Assembly (NCBI GenBank): GCA_963691815.1
Contig: OY829662.1
Span: 19,870,276-19,934,275 of the forward strand
Direction of reading: 5' to 3'
Length of the DNA: 64,000 nt
Source: Echiichthys vipera
Taxonomy: Eukaryota > Chordata > Actinopteri > Perciformes > Trachinidae
In this document: one piece after another, positions 45,800 through 57,711 of the stretch
Numbering within the stretch: the first letter of the stretch is position 1
Layout: each line of letters opens with the position of its first letter
Position numbers and translations under genes: made by a program
The notes under the pieces: model-generated
The model's database searches: none
Seen by the model: only the letters and a program-made list of their open reading frames with translations
Told to the model about the DNA's origin: nothing

Positions 45800-46180
45800 A
45801 AAGTGATAAGTCTCAGGAGGCTGGCTGGAGTCTCCCTTAGAGATAGGGTGAGAAGTTCAGCCATCCGTGAGGAACTCGGAGTAGAGCCGCTGCTCCTTTG
45901 CGTTGAAAGGAGCCAGTTGAGGTGGTTCGGGCATCTAGTAAGGATGCCCCCTGGGCGCCTCGTGAGGGAGGTGTTCCAGGCACATCCAGCTGGGAGGAGG
46001 CCTCGGGGAAGACCCAGGACCAGGTGGAGAGATTATATCTCCACACTGGCCTGGGAACGCCTCGGGATCCCCCAGTTAGAGCTGGTTAATGTGGCCCGGG
46101 AAAGGGAAGTTTGGGGTCCCCTGCTAAAAGCTGCGGCCCTCGCGACCCGACCCCGGATAAGCGGTTGAAGATGAGATGAG
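45800..46180 (+). mobile_element. 3' end of a fish non-LTR retrotransposon, copy 1
   Basis: It encodes a decayed C-terminus of a reverse-transcriptase polyprotein (RSQLRWFGHLVRMPPGRLVR, then GRRPRGRPRTRWRDYISTLA, then ERLGIPQLELVNVAREREVW) and ends in a GATGAGATGAGAT tail. The 5' part is missing. The clade (RTE, L2 or a relative) is not determined. Copy 2 at 51795-52058 is very similar. Confidence 0.85.
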
Positions 46181-47764
46181 ATCCTACTGATTATGTCTTT
46201 AATGCCTAGCAATTCAATCAAGCCAATATCACAAATTTGTCTCAAGGGGCTTTCCAACCTGTACAGAATACAAGGATAAGGAAGAAGAAGAATTCCCCCA
46301 AAGAGCTTTCATGGTTAAACTTAAATTTTAGTGTTATGAAATTCTTGCAAGCATTTGCTATAATGTAATATACAACCAGTGTCCACTTTATTGGGTACAC
46401 CTGTACAGTTTCAAGCACTCCAGTCCAACTGTTCTGCCATAAAGCCCGCTTTTATGAAGCCTATAAATTATAGGTATCATAAAAGTATGAACGTTATAGG
46501 CTAATGTTCTCTTTTTCCTTTGACACTGTCATTAATTTATATGTTTTAGCACTGAGGACACACTTAGAAATAGTGTTTCTAATTTTAATTTTGACCTCAG
46601 AGATAAACATATAATCAAATTCATGACAAAGTCATCAAAAACTGAACATCATGAGCTTCATAAAGCTTTATGTTACGGCTAGTTGTATTGGATTGCATCA
46701 GATTATACAGGTGTACCCAACAAAGTCCGTCATTGAGTGTTTATTATTGTAACTGATATTGTGATATAGATTTCAGCCATATCACCCAATGCTCATGTCA
46801 GTTAACTTAACTCTGAAGTGTTTCAACATATGTGCATCTAATATATGTTAAATTTAGCACTTCTGACTATCCAGATGTTATTATTTTGCAATTCCTGGCC
46901 CAAACCCACGACTTTATATTCACCACAGAAACTTTAACTCAACATATGAATTTATGAGTCTCCCCTCAATTGCATCAAGAAACTGGCTGAGGATTTTGTG
47001 TTTTGTGCTGCTCTAGCAGCGTGCAAGCCTTTCCCTCAGAGCAAAAAGACGAATTTCTGGGGATTGAGATAAAAAACATTATATCACCTGTGAGCAGGAC
47101 TAACACTTTGCTGCCAAGAGCAGATAGGTGAGGCCTTTCAAATCTAACATGCATGATCTATTTGACTGCAGGAATGTAGAGATTATGATTTAGGTCCTGT
47201 GGTAACATGAATATGAGGTGCACACTCAACATTAGTTTGTCTATATGCCTCCTTATTACAAATGTCGAGGTGTACCATCAATATGAGGCTGAAGAATTCA
47301 GCGCCGACAGTTTCTATCTATATATGAATTGTAATGTATAAGGAAAGTACGTAACTGCATATGTTTGATCTATATTTGCCTGTGCTACTCTATCTATATT
47401 TGTCTGTCTTTGACTTGTGAAGTATTTTGGGTGCCTGTCTGTGGGGCAGACTTCACCACGTACAGCAGTCTGGCAAGCCAGACAGAATCTAAAAAGGATT
47501 TGTGGATTAACTCAGTAGATCATGTCTGGCTTGGAGGGATTAAAATAACATGATGCACTTTACTGATCCATTATAGAGCAATTTACCGTGAGCTCAATTT
47601 ACTTCTTTCAGCGCAGTGCATTGACAGACAGAAAGAAGAGTGTTTCTTTTTAGTGCTTTTTACATTAAATCTTTAAAAAGAAGACTAAAATATGTAATTT
47701 GAAAAATCTCCCAAACTCTTGTAATTATCATATATTCGTATTTAAAAGATAAGACAGGATTTTC

Positions 47765-47895
47765 ACCTCCAACAAAGAGGATATGTTTTCAGTTTATGTG
47801 TTTGTCTGTTTGTCAGCACAGTTACGGAAAAAGTTCCTAATTTTAATGATGAACAACAAAACAATAAAACTTGGAGGAAGGGTGTAGCATTGACC
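47765..47895 (+). repeat. Fish repeat family C fragment
   Basis: TTCACCTCCAACAAAGAGGATATGTTTTCAG, TGTTTGTCTGTTTGTCAGCA and ATAAAACTTGGAGGAAGGGTG match, in diverged form, one end of an abundant fish repeat. The opposite orientation occurs at 52590-52775. Confidence 0.55.
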
Positions 47896-50800
47896 AAGAA
47901 AGAACCCATTAAATTAGATAAAAAAGGTTAAAAAAAAACAAAAAAAACTAGATTGAAACATAGTTCATGGTCACTGTGGCCAGTTGTGGCCAGATTGTTA
48001 TGGTCACTGGAGGTGTCTTTATGTGAAATCCTGGATATTATGGATATATATTAAATGTTAATCTGTGGTAATATTGGTTTGTTGTGTACTGAAGTAGCAC
48101 ATCGTGCCTGGTAAAGCTATTGTTTGAGCTAAATCATTGAGGAATAGTGTAATTGAATTAATTCAACGATTTATTAATGCTACTTTGTTAAAAAGACCAG
48201 AACTACAATATGTTTCACCCTGTAACAATTATGAACGCTGTCAAAGGGTCATTTTTGCACCTTATGTCTACTAGCGAGGACAAGTTTGCTCTAGGTAAGC
48301 TAATGTTAGCTGTGTTAGCAAGGCAAACATATTACTGCACAGCTGAAATAACTCCTATAGCTAGTGTAACTGCTACAACCACAATGTAGATAATTAGGGC
48401 TGAGTCTGTTAATTGTTTATGTTTATTTGTACCATTCTAAGGTTTACTGATTTAAGTCTGTTAGCTCAATGCTAACACTTTTAAGAGTGTTGAGGGTAGG
48501 GGACAGGGGCTGTTCAAGGGGAAACAGCAGGTCAACTGTAGATGCTACCAAGAAGTGGCGTACATCATGTGAAAGCTGGTAATCTGAAGATTACTTTGGG
48601 GTGTAGCTCAGCACTGTGTCAAGGTTTTGTTGCCATGAATCAGAAATCGAATTTAATAAATAATGACAAGCTAGCATGTAATGATACCAATAGATTCCTT
48701 AGCTCTTCTAGTCTTTGTGATACCAACATCTTCACTCTATCTCTAAAACTCAATTTGCTACAGCCTCAGAAAGACAAAAAGTTGGCAGGGCCCACCGGCA
48801 GGCCCATGCAAGTCAAGGGGTTAACCAAAGTTTGCATCGCAATATTATCCAAGAAACTATCCTAAGTAAATGACTTGTGTGCTCATGTTTAGAGGCATAT
48901 GCTTACTGTCAAAATGCTTCACTTCCAGAAATATAGTCAGCCTCAATAGGACTTCTGGATAATTGACACTTTCCCCATTCTTCCATTCTTACATCTCATT
49001 ATGCAATACAAAGTTAATGGAGAGCGGTGAGTTGTTGCCTCCCTGCGGTCCAGCAAAAATAGACTAAGAAGTTTCTTAAAACCACAATTTTTTTTTTAGC
49101 TAACATGATTTAAACCAGAGGCATTTGTTGGAGACTATTTTCAGTCGTGGATTAATACACATTTGGTACGCTAGTGAGTATTTATGGCGGCAGGATGGTA
49201 TATGTTGGTTTGACAAAAAAAAAGACAATGCTTTGTTGGATCAATTTATTGTTTTTGTCTGTTGGGATCCGTTGTTGACAATAAAAAAAACAAATAATAT
49301 TACCAGCTTCGTCCATTAAACTGTATTACCTTTACCAGAAATTGAAATATAAGTAAATTATTTCAGACCTCATCCCTCAAATCCTCCATCCAATCACTTT
49401 CTCTAAATCTTTAAGTAATCAATGTTTGCGATCATGGGGTTTCACTCACTGCTCAACACTGGATATGCACACAGAACGAGAAGCTAGCTGCATTGTGGGG
49501 AATCTGCACAGAGTGGCTGTAAAAAGAGGATAACCTTTAAACAGCTTGGAGAATAAAAGGAAGTGCTGCAGGAATGAGATGTGACCTCAGAGCAGACTGC
49601 CTTTCCTTCAATACTCAAACAGCACTTACATTAAAGAGATGAAACGGGCGCTCTCACTCGATCTATACACATAAACCTGAGAGGCTTTTTACCTGAAGAA
49701 GAAGTCTCAAGTTCAGTCATGATCTTGTTATTCCTTCAGTCATTCATACTTCTCTCCCAGACTTTCCCTCTCGGCGTCTCCTAAGTTTCCTTCCTTGTCC
49801 TATAGTTGAATTATAGGAAAGCCTAAAAATCGGTTATACAGGGATAATAATGTGCTAACAAGCCAAACAGATGATAAATCCTCCCTCAAACAATCCACAT
49901 CGCTGTGTCTTTTCTGGGATACCCATTACATTATAATGAGGCTTGGGAAAGGCTTATTTTGTTTTTGTGTTTTGTTTGAGTCCCTCTTTCCATTCTTCCA
50001 CTCAACAAATGCAAAGCCCGCTGCACGTCGAAGAAAGGAAGGAATTTCTTTTGGCGGAGCAGCTCACGATTGGTTTACTGAGAAGATGACTGCCCCGGTT
50101 AACCCTGTCGCCTCTCTTCACTGATTGGCTCATTAGCAGGTGTTACAAGACAGGATCCAGGCCTGGTCTCGCTGCCTTTCAAAATCTGATCCAGCGCCAG
50201 CGTTAAGCACGTGCTAATTGGCTTTAGCACCGTCTGCGGGTGCGTTAGCCATTAAAAAAAAAGGCAGCAAATGCTCTCGTGCTCGTTCTTCCACAACCAA
50301 GTGGTTCTGTTAAAGTATGCGAGAGGGTGAGAATATGCACAATAAAGCCAAGATAATCGCAGGGGGTTTCCTGTTTCCAACGAACCATACTTTACTGCTG
50401 GCTAAAATAATGGGAACACCCCCAGTCAAAACGAGTTAAGTAAGCCTTTAAAAAGAGAAACAGAGCAATGAAAATGTCTTGTGTTTTGACTGACAACATT
50501 CAGAGAGGGTAATCCCAACATGAGTCACTGGTGAGGGGGTGAGAGCTCCTTGGCCTCATTTCTGTTCTGCTCATCTCCATTAAAAAAAAGAACCGTCTAT
50601 CTGTGCCTGCTCCCCCCCTCTGAATCGTGCATATTGAATTTGTTTAAAATTTAAACAAGACTCTAAGCCCTCGCTCACATCGACCAGACGTGCATCCCTG
50701 CCCTGTGTTTGACCTCACAGTCTACACGAAATGGAGTCAAGGCAAATGTCAGTCAGGAAAATCTTGATTTTGACAAAAAAATTGTACAAATGTGGGTGTC

Positions 50801-51453
50801 TGAGCTTAAAAAATCATGTAGCAGCAGGCATACAGTCCTGAATATAAGTAACACAGATTGTTATTCACAAGAATAGAGTAAAATCAGTGAGTTGGTTTTC
50901 TCAAAGCCATAAAAATAGGCCTTCTTGAAGACCATGGGGGGATCTTTATTACAGCACTGCAATCAACAGCTATAGAGGGGTCCAGTTTAGTTTGCTTTAG
51001 TGATTGTGGACGAGAGCCTGAAGGACCTGCAGGAGATCAACAGTACATTCAGTGTGTAACACTATCCAGCAGCAAGTCACGGTAATAATGTAGCAGAGTC
51101 ATGTAACAAATTACAAATGCAATTTCAGCAACAGAGATTGGATGACTCATAATTTCTCCCACGTTTTAATAAAAGATCTCCATATGGAAGTATCCAAATC
51201 ATTGATGATTGACAACAACATTAGACAAAGGCAGTACCAGTTCCCCTTTTTCATTTAGATGTGATGTGATTCAAATTTTTGGCCTGCGGTGCACATGCAC
51301 GTGGGCCTCAAGTGTCCTAAAAGCCAGAGCTTAGTGACTCAGGAACTAAACTAAGAACTAAAAATCCCTTTTGAACATTCCTCTTTGCATTCCCACCACA
51401 TCTGAAGAACAGTGACGATTAGGCAAAGTAGTACAATAACATACAAAAAAATG

Positions 51454-51488
51454 ATGCTGGTGTAAGACATTAAGTCTTACACCAGCAT
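51454..51488. other. Perfect 15-bp inverted repeat, 5-nt loop
   Basis: The arms ATGCTGGTGTAAGAC and GTCTTACACCAGCAT are exact reverse complements around ATTAA. As RNA it would form a stable short hairpin. No U-run that would suggest a Pol III terminator follows directly. Confidence 0.9.
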
Positions 51489-51794
51489 AAATAAGACATT
51501 TTTTGTGTGTTTGTGTCGCGTTTAGATTGACAGTGACTCGGCACCGATGGTTGAGGGGATGTAATGAGAAGGCTGAAAATGATCTGTAAATTAGATTATC
51601 ATTTTGTAGCATTTTCTTATTGGAATGGCTCAGCCAAGTAGAGATATCCCAACCACGTTCATTTATCCTGAAGCTTTAGAATCTGCAGTCTGATCAAATA
51701 TTTATTTTTGTTCTATTTAAAAACAATTTCGCTCTACATAATGCAGCCAAACATTGCATACTCAACAGTAAACTTACCATAAATGAGAAGAGCA

Positions 51795-52058
51795 AGGTGG
51801 TTCGGGCATCTAGTAAGGATGCCCCCTGGGCGCCTCGGGAGGTGTTCCAGGCACGTCCAGCTGGGAGAAGGCCTCGAGGAAGACCCAGGACCAGGTGGAG
51901 AGATTATATCTCCACACTGGCCTGGGAACGCCTCGGGAACCCCCAGTTAGAGCTGGTTAATGTGGCTCGGGAAAGGGAAGTTTGGGGTCCCCTGCTAAAA
52001 CTGCGGCCCCCGCGACCCGACACCGGATGAGCGGCTGAAGATGAGATGAGATGAGACA
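51795..52058 (+). mobile_element. 3' end of a fish non-LTR retrotransposon, copy 2
   Basis: It is nearly identical in text to the copy at 45800-46180: GGTGGTTCGGGCATCTAGTAAGGATGCCCCCTGGGCGCCTCG...TGGGAACGCCTCGGGAACCCCCAG, with tail GATGAGATGAGATGAGAC. It is more strongly 5'-truncated and has small deletions (GTGA missing after CCTCG). Family A copy 3 lies directly downstream. Confidence 0.85.
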
Positions 52059-52073
52059 GCTTGCTTGTTCACA

Positions 52074-52282
52074 AATTCAATTCAATTTTATTTATAGTGC
52101 CAAATCATAACAAAAGTTATCTTCGGACACTTTACAGACTAGGTAAAGACCACACTCTATGACTTATTTATGATTTACATAGAGCCAACAATTCCCTCGT
52201 AGAGTACGGTGGCAACGAAAACCTTCCCTATTACAGACAGGAACGTCAGACAGACCCAGCTCTGTGGAGGACGGCCATCTGT
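52074..52282 (-). repeat. Fish interspersed repeat, copy 3 (family A)
   Basis: Starting at AATTCAATTCAATTTTATTTATAGTGCCAAATCATAAC and ending at GAGGACGGCCATCTGT, it matches 31460-31665 with few differences, so it is a relatively young, truncated copy. Confidence 0.8.
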
Positions 52283-52589
52283 TTTGACAAATGTGAAACT
52301 CAAATCATTGTGTCCGACCCTGTGATTCGGATCTGCTTCAAAATTTAACATGTTCTTCATTGGCCCGAGCATGTGAAAGAAGAGAGAAACTTTTTGCTCC
52401 TCGCTTTGCGAAGCTGTTCATTTGCCCGCTTAAAGCCCCTCCACAACTAACTAGATTTCACCTCACTCCATGCAAGTTTACTCACAATTTGCTCCAAAAA
52501 AAGATGACGATCTTGATGTGAGTGCTACTGGAGCGATATTGCAGCGGAATATATATGCAGCGGTCCCACTTTAAAAAATCTGCTTCGTT

Positions 52590-52775
52590 CCATCCAAAAT
52601 CCTCCCGCTTGCACTTACATGCTCTGTCCTTGGTCCATGCTACACCCTTCCACCGAGTTTCATAAAAACCGTGCTAGTAGTTTTTTCTGTAATACTGCTA
52701 ACTAACTGACCAGCTAACAAATAAATAAAGCCAAAAATATGACCTCCTTGGTAGAAGTAATTATAAGTAAATGGA
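52590..52775 (-). repeat. Fish repeat family C, second copy
   Basis: ACACCCTTCCACCGAGTTTCATAAAAACCGTGCTAGTAGTTTTTTCTGTAATACTGCTAAC and GACCTCCTTGGTAGAAGTAAT are the reverse orientation of the family seen at 47765-47895. Confidence 0.6.
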
Positions 52776-54700
52776 GGCATATGGTTAGGTAAAAGATGAC
52801 TCACTCAAACAAGTGATCAGAGAAATGCTTGCATCTCTATATTTAAATAAACAAAACTAACTTGGGCACAAATAACTCAAAGTAGAAGGTAATATTAAAA
52901 TATGTTTTCAGGGCCTTTAAGAGTTCACATTATCTGAAACAACACCCTCTAGAAAGATGCAAAGTGACAGCGAGTGAAGGGGTTGTGTCTGGGTCTGTGC
53001 CCAGGGGCCCATTGACTTTTAATCTGTTCAAGAAATGTGGGATTTAAATGGAAAAGTAATAAAATAAGTTTTGTAATGAAGTGCTGTCCCCCAGGGAGCG
53101 ATAAGTAAAGTAACAAAACAAGTAATATATTTTTCACATTAGTGAAAACGATCCCAGTGTCTGTTAAGTTTTACCCAGGAGTTCTTGTGATTACCAAGAA
53201 ACCATCTCAAATTCAATTCCAATCAGCAAATTTGAAAGCTTTTATTGCGGCTCAGGGTCCAATCAGGATTGCCTGAATGTGCTGATTAAAAAGAAAGAAG
53301 AAGCAGTCGGTAACAAAGCTTTGCTGCGAGTTCACATTTCAGAACAGATTGAGTTGGTTGAAAGTGAAAGACAGCTTGTATTGATTCTTGGAATGAGGTT
53401 TGACTGAATCACCAGATAGCCATGTGGCCACTATTGGCCTCCAAAGGTGCAATGCAGTTCAGAAACAGTCGCACTGAGGTGAAAGTACAAGTGCAAGCCA
53501 CTGTTTTTATCTCTCTACCAGTGTGTGTGTGTGTTACAGATGGCTGTGCGCTGGCCAGCATCGCTGTCTCTGCTCTTTGTCGCGGGTGATATCTGTAGAG
53601 TGTCTGTTTAAACAGGAAGGAAGAGAGATGAGTGCTTTGGACTGTGTCCGTCACTGGACAAAATCAACGTGGATAGAAACAGTGAGCAGAGAGGAGGGGT
53701 TTAGCCATCCAAGTTTTTTATAACAGGACAATGTGAATGGTTTTTAAGGAAAGGGAAAGGAATGAAAACAGAGGGCTATGACGTTAAAAAAAATGAACAA
53801 AAGAATCCCCCCTCGTCTAAAGCTTTAAAATAAACCCTCTTGTACTTCACTTCCCTGGCACAAGGATGCATTGATAGAGATGAGAAACCACCCAGCAGAC
53901 TCCGGGGTCCTCTCAAAAACGCCTCTGCATTCCCCAAGTGTTTCCATGGTTTCCCTCAATTGACAACAGGTTAAGAGGTTTGTGGGAAAAGAGAGCATTT
54001 GTCTCCCATCCTCATCCGGCTAATGACTCCAATTTAACAGGTTCAGATGAGTGAGTGACACCACAGGGCCCCCTGCAGGGAAAAGTGTGATTATCAGGGG
54101 GTTTAGAGTTTTTGAACAAAGACTTACAGGGAAAAGGTGTTTTAGTGGATACAAAGTAGAGCTGTCAAATATAGACAAAAATGACGTTCAAATATATATG
54201 AATATCTATTTTTGTCCATTGTTTGAACATAAACATGTTTTTAAAAGATCCACTTACGTACATATTACAAAATAAAGCGCGGTCACGTAGCAGGTTTGTA
54301 ATGTGGTCATAAAGAACCGAGTCTCTTGCCTCTTGTCAATTCAAACTAGTCCAGTTTAAACACATTTCTGAAGATTTTTCTCACGTAGATGCATTTAGAT
54401 GGCCAATGTGACTTGTTTTGTTTCCTGTTAGCAACCTCTACTTCTACTGGAGGATTACAGCTGTGTGGAGCCAGTTTATGGAAACGCACCTAGCTGTAAT
54501 CTCTTTTTTGCAAAATTAGCTCGACAGTTGAATGCAAACACAGCTTTTGTGTGTTCTAATAGAGGATATGCATAATTAAAAAAATAATAATAATAAAGGT
54601 TCATGAATCTCTGCTGATTTAAATATCACCACCAGTTACCTGTGTATTACCCATGTACCTTCCGAAGCCTGACATATCTCTTTTGACTTTCTCTCCACAG

Positions 54701-54753
54701 TGGTGAGGGTTGATGGCGGCCCCCAGCCTGACACACCTCCCCCTGAAGTCTGA
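54701..54753 (+). CDS. ngfr: Candidate terminal ngfr exon: 17 codons then stop, no death domain
   Basis: A strong acceptor (TTTTGACTTTCTCTCCACAG, ending 54700) is followed by GC-rich sequence. Joined in phase 1 to exon 5, it reads VVRVDGGPQPDTPPPEV and stops at TGA 54751-54753. The DGG shortly after the junction resembles the KGDGG that opens the human sixth exon, but the REEVEKLL and TWRHLAGELGY death-domain motifs do not follow in this frame. In another frame an acidic, Glu-rich stretch continues to 54895 (GEWELELVDQKE) without convincing similarity. It may be a truncated or decayed exon 6, an alternative last exon, or not an exon at all. Confidence 0.35.
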
Positions 54754-56769
54754 GGACAAAGGGGAGGAAGAAGAGGAGGGGTCAGAGCTGACGACAGGGA
54801 GAGGAGAGTGGGAACTGGAACTCGTGGACCAAAAAGAAAGCAAGGGACGGAAGGGGCCACATGGGAATGTAAAACGGACTCCGATTCATATCTGAAATGA
54901 CCACAGAGCAAAGACTTGACTTGTTTGGACCTCCCAGCACCTTTGGACCACTGTCTTCATCCCTGCATAGAGTCCAACTCTATCAATCGGTGTATGCCTG
55001 GACACGACCTCTACGGCAATATCAACCACTATCTGTGCATCACTGCAGATACATAATCACAGATATATGCCAGTGCATCTCCTATTAACTGACTATTCCA
55101 GTATCTAATATTGACATTATTCTCACTAGCTGCCAATTTACTCTCCTCTTCCCCTAAAGCTTTACATTTTCCCCTTGAATCCACAATCACTTGCCATGAA
55201 ACATGTGCCTGAAAGGTAAATAGGCAGAAAGGTTCTCCATTATCGCCTCTTTTTTTTCCTTGTGCATCAAAGAGCCCTTCTTCCTCAGAGACTAGCCTTT
55301 GCATCTTCCTCTGTTGGCGTCCCACTCTCAGATAATCCTGTCTCTCTCCATAGGATTCGCTCTATTAGACCCCCGCCGTCATCTGCGATACAAAAAGCAG
55401 CGGGGGAGCCGTGAGTCACTCTCGCACTTCTGAAGTTCCCTTGTTCTTTAATCATTTAACCACAGCCGCTTTTCATGGCATGTTGTCTTGTAAAATGTTT
55501 GCGTCATTGTTTGAGATTGGCTGCAACGGTGGAAGCAAGTGACTCATGTTTGGGAAGAAAGGTCAATTTTTGTGCAGCCCGCTCGGTAATTTTTCCTCGG
55601 CGAGATGCTTCTTTTTCCTGCACTTGACTTAGACCCTTTCGCAGCGCCTCCAGGGATTGTGTTTTGGTGATTTTATGTTTATAATGTAACACCCCCCGAA
55701 TGTTTGTCTCCTGTTTATAGTGCATTACTTTCATTTTGTGGCTTGAGTTACACGGCTGATTCAGCACGGTGCCTCCACGGTCCTCTGTGGAGCCCTGGCG
55801 TGTAACATGAGTGAAACATCGCCGGACTGCGAAGCTCTGCTGACTCACTGCAATGACGTTTGAGGGGAAGCGAAAGAGCGTTTGAGCCAGCATACAGAGC
55901 TGCTCATTAAACAGATGCTTAAATTCATTTGCAAAAAGGAAACCCATCGGTCGGTCTTTAAGCTTACTGAATGGAAAATTGGAACATCCCTCAGTGTCAA
56001 CCACCCTCTACACACTCACTCTTCATGGCTTGCATACAGCTCCATCTGAATAACAGAGTCTGAAAAACAGTGTTAAGGTGCTAATGCAATGGTGGCAGCA
56101 TTCGCGTCAACACAGGGCCCATTAGTGAGACGTCCTGACAGGCAGGTAGTAATTACCTCAGGGTTTCAGCTTCATTTACCCTCTGCTCGGCTCGGCTCAG
56201 CCACTTCTCATCGGGATTAATGCTTTGGACAACAAAGTGGACGACATGGCTCTCTTTGAAGCCTAGGCATGACATTAAAGATCTTTTATTCAAGTCCGAG
56301 GCCACTGACATTTACTATATTGCCATGGTGATATAGAAGCACTTAGCTGCAAGGGAGGGTATCACACAGGACCTCTTTAATGCCACCTCCCTCCTGTCAC
56401 TTGCAGTAACTGTAAAAGCAGTCAACATATACAGTATGTAGTAGAAGAAGTATATCTAGTTTGACTGCAATGCTTTAGCATTCATTCCTACAGGGGCGCA
56501 GACTTTCTCAGGGTCCCTCTTTTTATGTTGCGATTAAAGATTATCAAGAGGTCTGCAGAGGATTTCCGTAAACAACCTGCAGATGTATGATAAAGTAGGT
56601 AAGTAGGCAGGTATAGATAAAAAGCAGCTGTTATGTTGAAAAAAGAAAAATGTGGGAAGATACGGGTCTATGTGCTAATTAGATGATTTAGTTTGACATT
56701 TTGGGGGAAACAAATCAGTCCATTTACATTACAACCTTCACCTATGATCATGAGCTTTGGGTAGTGATC
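54754..56769. other. Region after the candidate exon; possible 3' UTR or intron
   Basis: No recognised protein. An exon-like block at 55355-55410 has an acceptor (CTCTCTCCATAG), 56 bp open in phase 1 and a GTGAGT donor, but its peptide (GFALLDPRRHLRYKKQRGS) is unknown. A 166-codon minus-strand open frame at 55504-56004 has no recognisable domain. Confidence 0.35.
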
Positions 56770-57152
56770 GAAAGAAGGAGATGGTGAATACAAGCAGCTG
56801 AAATAAGCTACTTCTGTTGGATGTTTGGGCTAAGACTTAGAGACAGTGAGGAGCTTGGCTATCCGGAGGGAGCTTGGAGAAGAGACGCTGCTCCTTCGCG
56901 TCTAGAGGGTTCCAGTTGAGATGGTTCAGACATCTGATCAGGATGACTCCCGTAAGAAGTTTCCCCTGCACGTCCAACTGCTAAAAGGCCCCAAGGTAGA
57001 TTCAGAAGAGAGATTATACATCGTCTGGCCTTGGAACTCCTCAGGGGTCCTCAGGAAGCATTGTGGAAGAGAGGGACGTCTGGAATACCTTTCTTAGCCT
57101 GCTGCCTACGTGACACGTCCCCAAGATAAGCAGATAAAAATGGATGGATGGA
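56770..57152 (+). mobile_element. Old non-LTR retrotransposon 3' end
   Basis: It is a diverged relative of the copies at 45.8 and 51.8 kb: GACGCTGCTCCTTCGCGTCTAGAGGGTTCCAGTTGAGATGGTTCAGACATCTGATCAGGATGACTCCC, ending in AAAAATGGATGGATGGA. Frames are broken. The ATGG-type tail differs from the GATGA tail of the younger copies, so it is a separate subfamily. Confidence 0.7.
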
Positions 57153-57274
57153 CTTTCTAGCTCAGACTTATGATGAGTGTGTCAATATCACGGTCAAATA
57201 TCTACAGTAGATATAAAACTACCGACAGCAGCTGGTGAACTTACCTTAACAAAACGACGAAACAGGAGGAAACA

Positions 57275-57340
57275 GCTAGCCTGGTTCTGTCCAAAGCTAC
57301 CAAAATCCACCTTCTGTACCAGCACCTTGAAAAACTCCCA
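57275..57340 (+). repeat. Fragment of a fish repeat (AACAGCTAGCCTGG type)
   Basis: GGAGGAAACAGCTAGCCTGGTTCTGTCCAAAGCTACCAAAATCCACCTTC is a recognisable piece of a dispersed fish repeat. A related copy in other form (GGTTAGCTTAGCTTAGCATAATGTCTGG) starts at about 59895. Confidence 0.5.
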
Positions 57341-57394
57341 AATCAACACAACTTACATGCATATACATATGTGTAAAACACAACCCGTTTGGTT

Positions 57395-57703
57395 CATAGA
57401 CTGTACATAAAGATAGTTGCATCTCCACTTCCTCCAACTGTACAAAAGTGAAGCCAAAATATTCTGGATTCGTGCATGCTGAAATTTTGCCACCAGAATC
57501 CATACACCGTCCACACACTAGCCCAACCAATCACCATTTTATAGCGTCAAATAACTAATTAAAACCTCACGTATCAGAAAAATTAACACTTGAACGTACA
57601 ACATGTGAAAAAACATTGACAGAAAACCATCTTTGGGGAAAAAATATTTCAGGTGTGCTTCAACTTTTTAGTTATCCTTGTCCATCTTTATATACAGTCT
57701 ATG
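57395..57703. mobile_element. hAT-type MITE, 309 bp, with perfect 8-bp target duplication
   Basis: The termini CATAGACTGTACATAAAGAT and, inverted, CATAGACTGTATATAAAGAT differ at one position. GTTTGGTT flanks it on both sides (57387-57394 and 57704-57711). No coding capacity. The inverted termini and intact duplication support hAT-class mobilisation. Confidence 0.92.
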
Positions 57704-57711
57704 GTTTGGTT

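Larger units (their letters stand above)
45503..54700 (+). other. ngfr intron 5 or downstream sequence
   Basis: No death-domain exon was recognised on the + strand. The stretch contains retrotransposon 3' ends (45800-46180, 51795-52058), a family A copy (52074-52282), family C repeats (47765-47895, 52590-52775) and a perfect 15-bp hairpin (51454-51488). The remainder is AT-rich without recognisable features. Confidence 0.5.

Noticed and set aside
45767..46168. 133-codon open frame with Arg-rich motif
   Set aside because: It is the C-terminal relic of a retrotransposon polyprotein, repeated at 51.8 kb, and not a host gene.
54710..54895. Glu-rich 61-codon frame beginning near 54710 read as the ngfr death-domain exon
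   Set aside because: That frame has a TGA at 54704 right after the acceptor, is out of phase with exon 5, and similarity to the death domain is superficial.
55504..56004. 166-codon minus-strand open frame
   Set aside because: Composition is unremarkable, with no domain and no splice context. A real terminal exon cannot be excluded, but I see no support.
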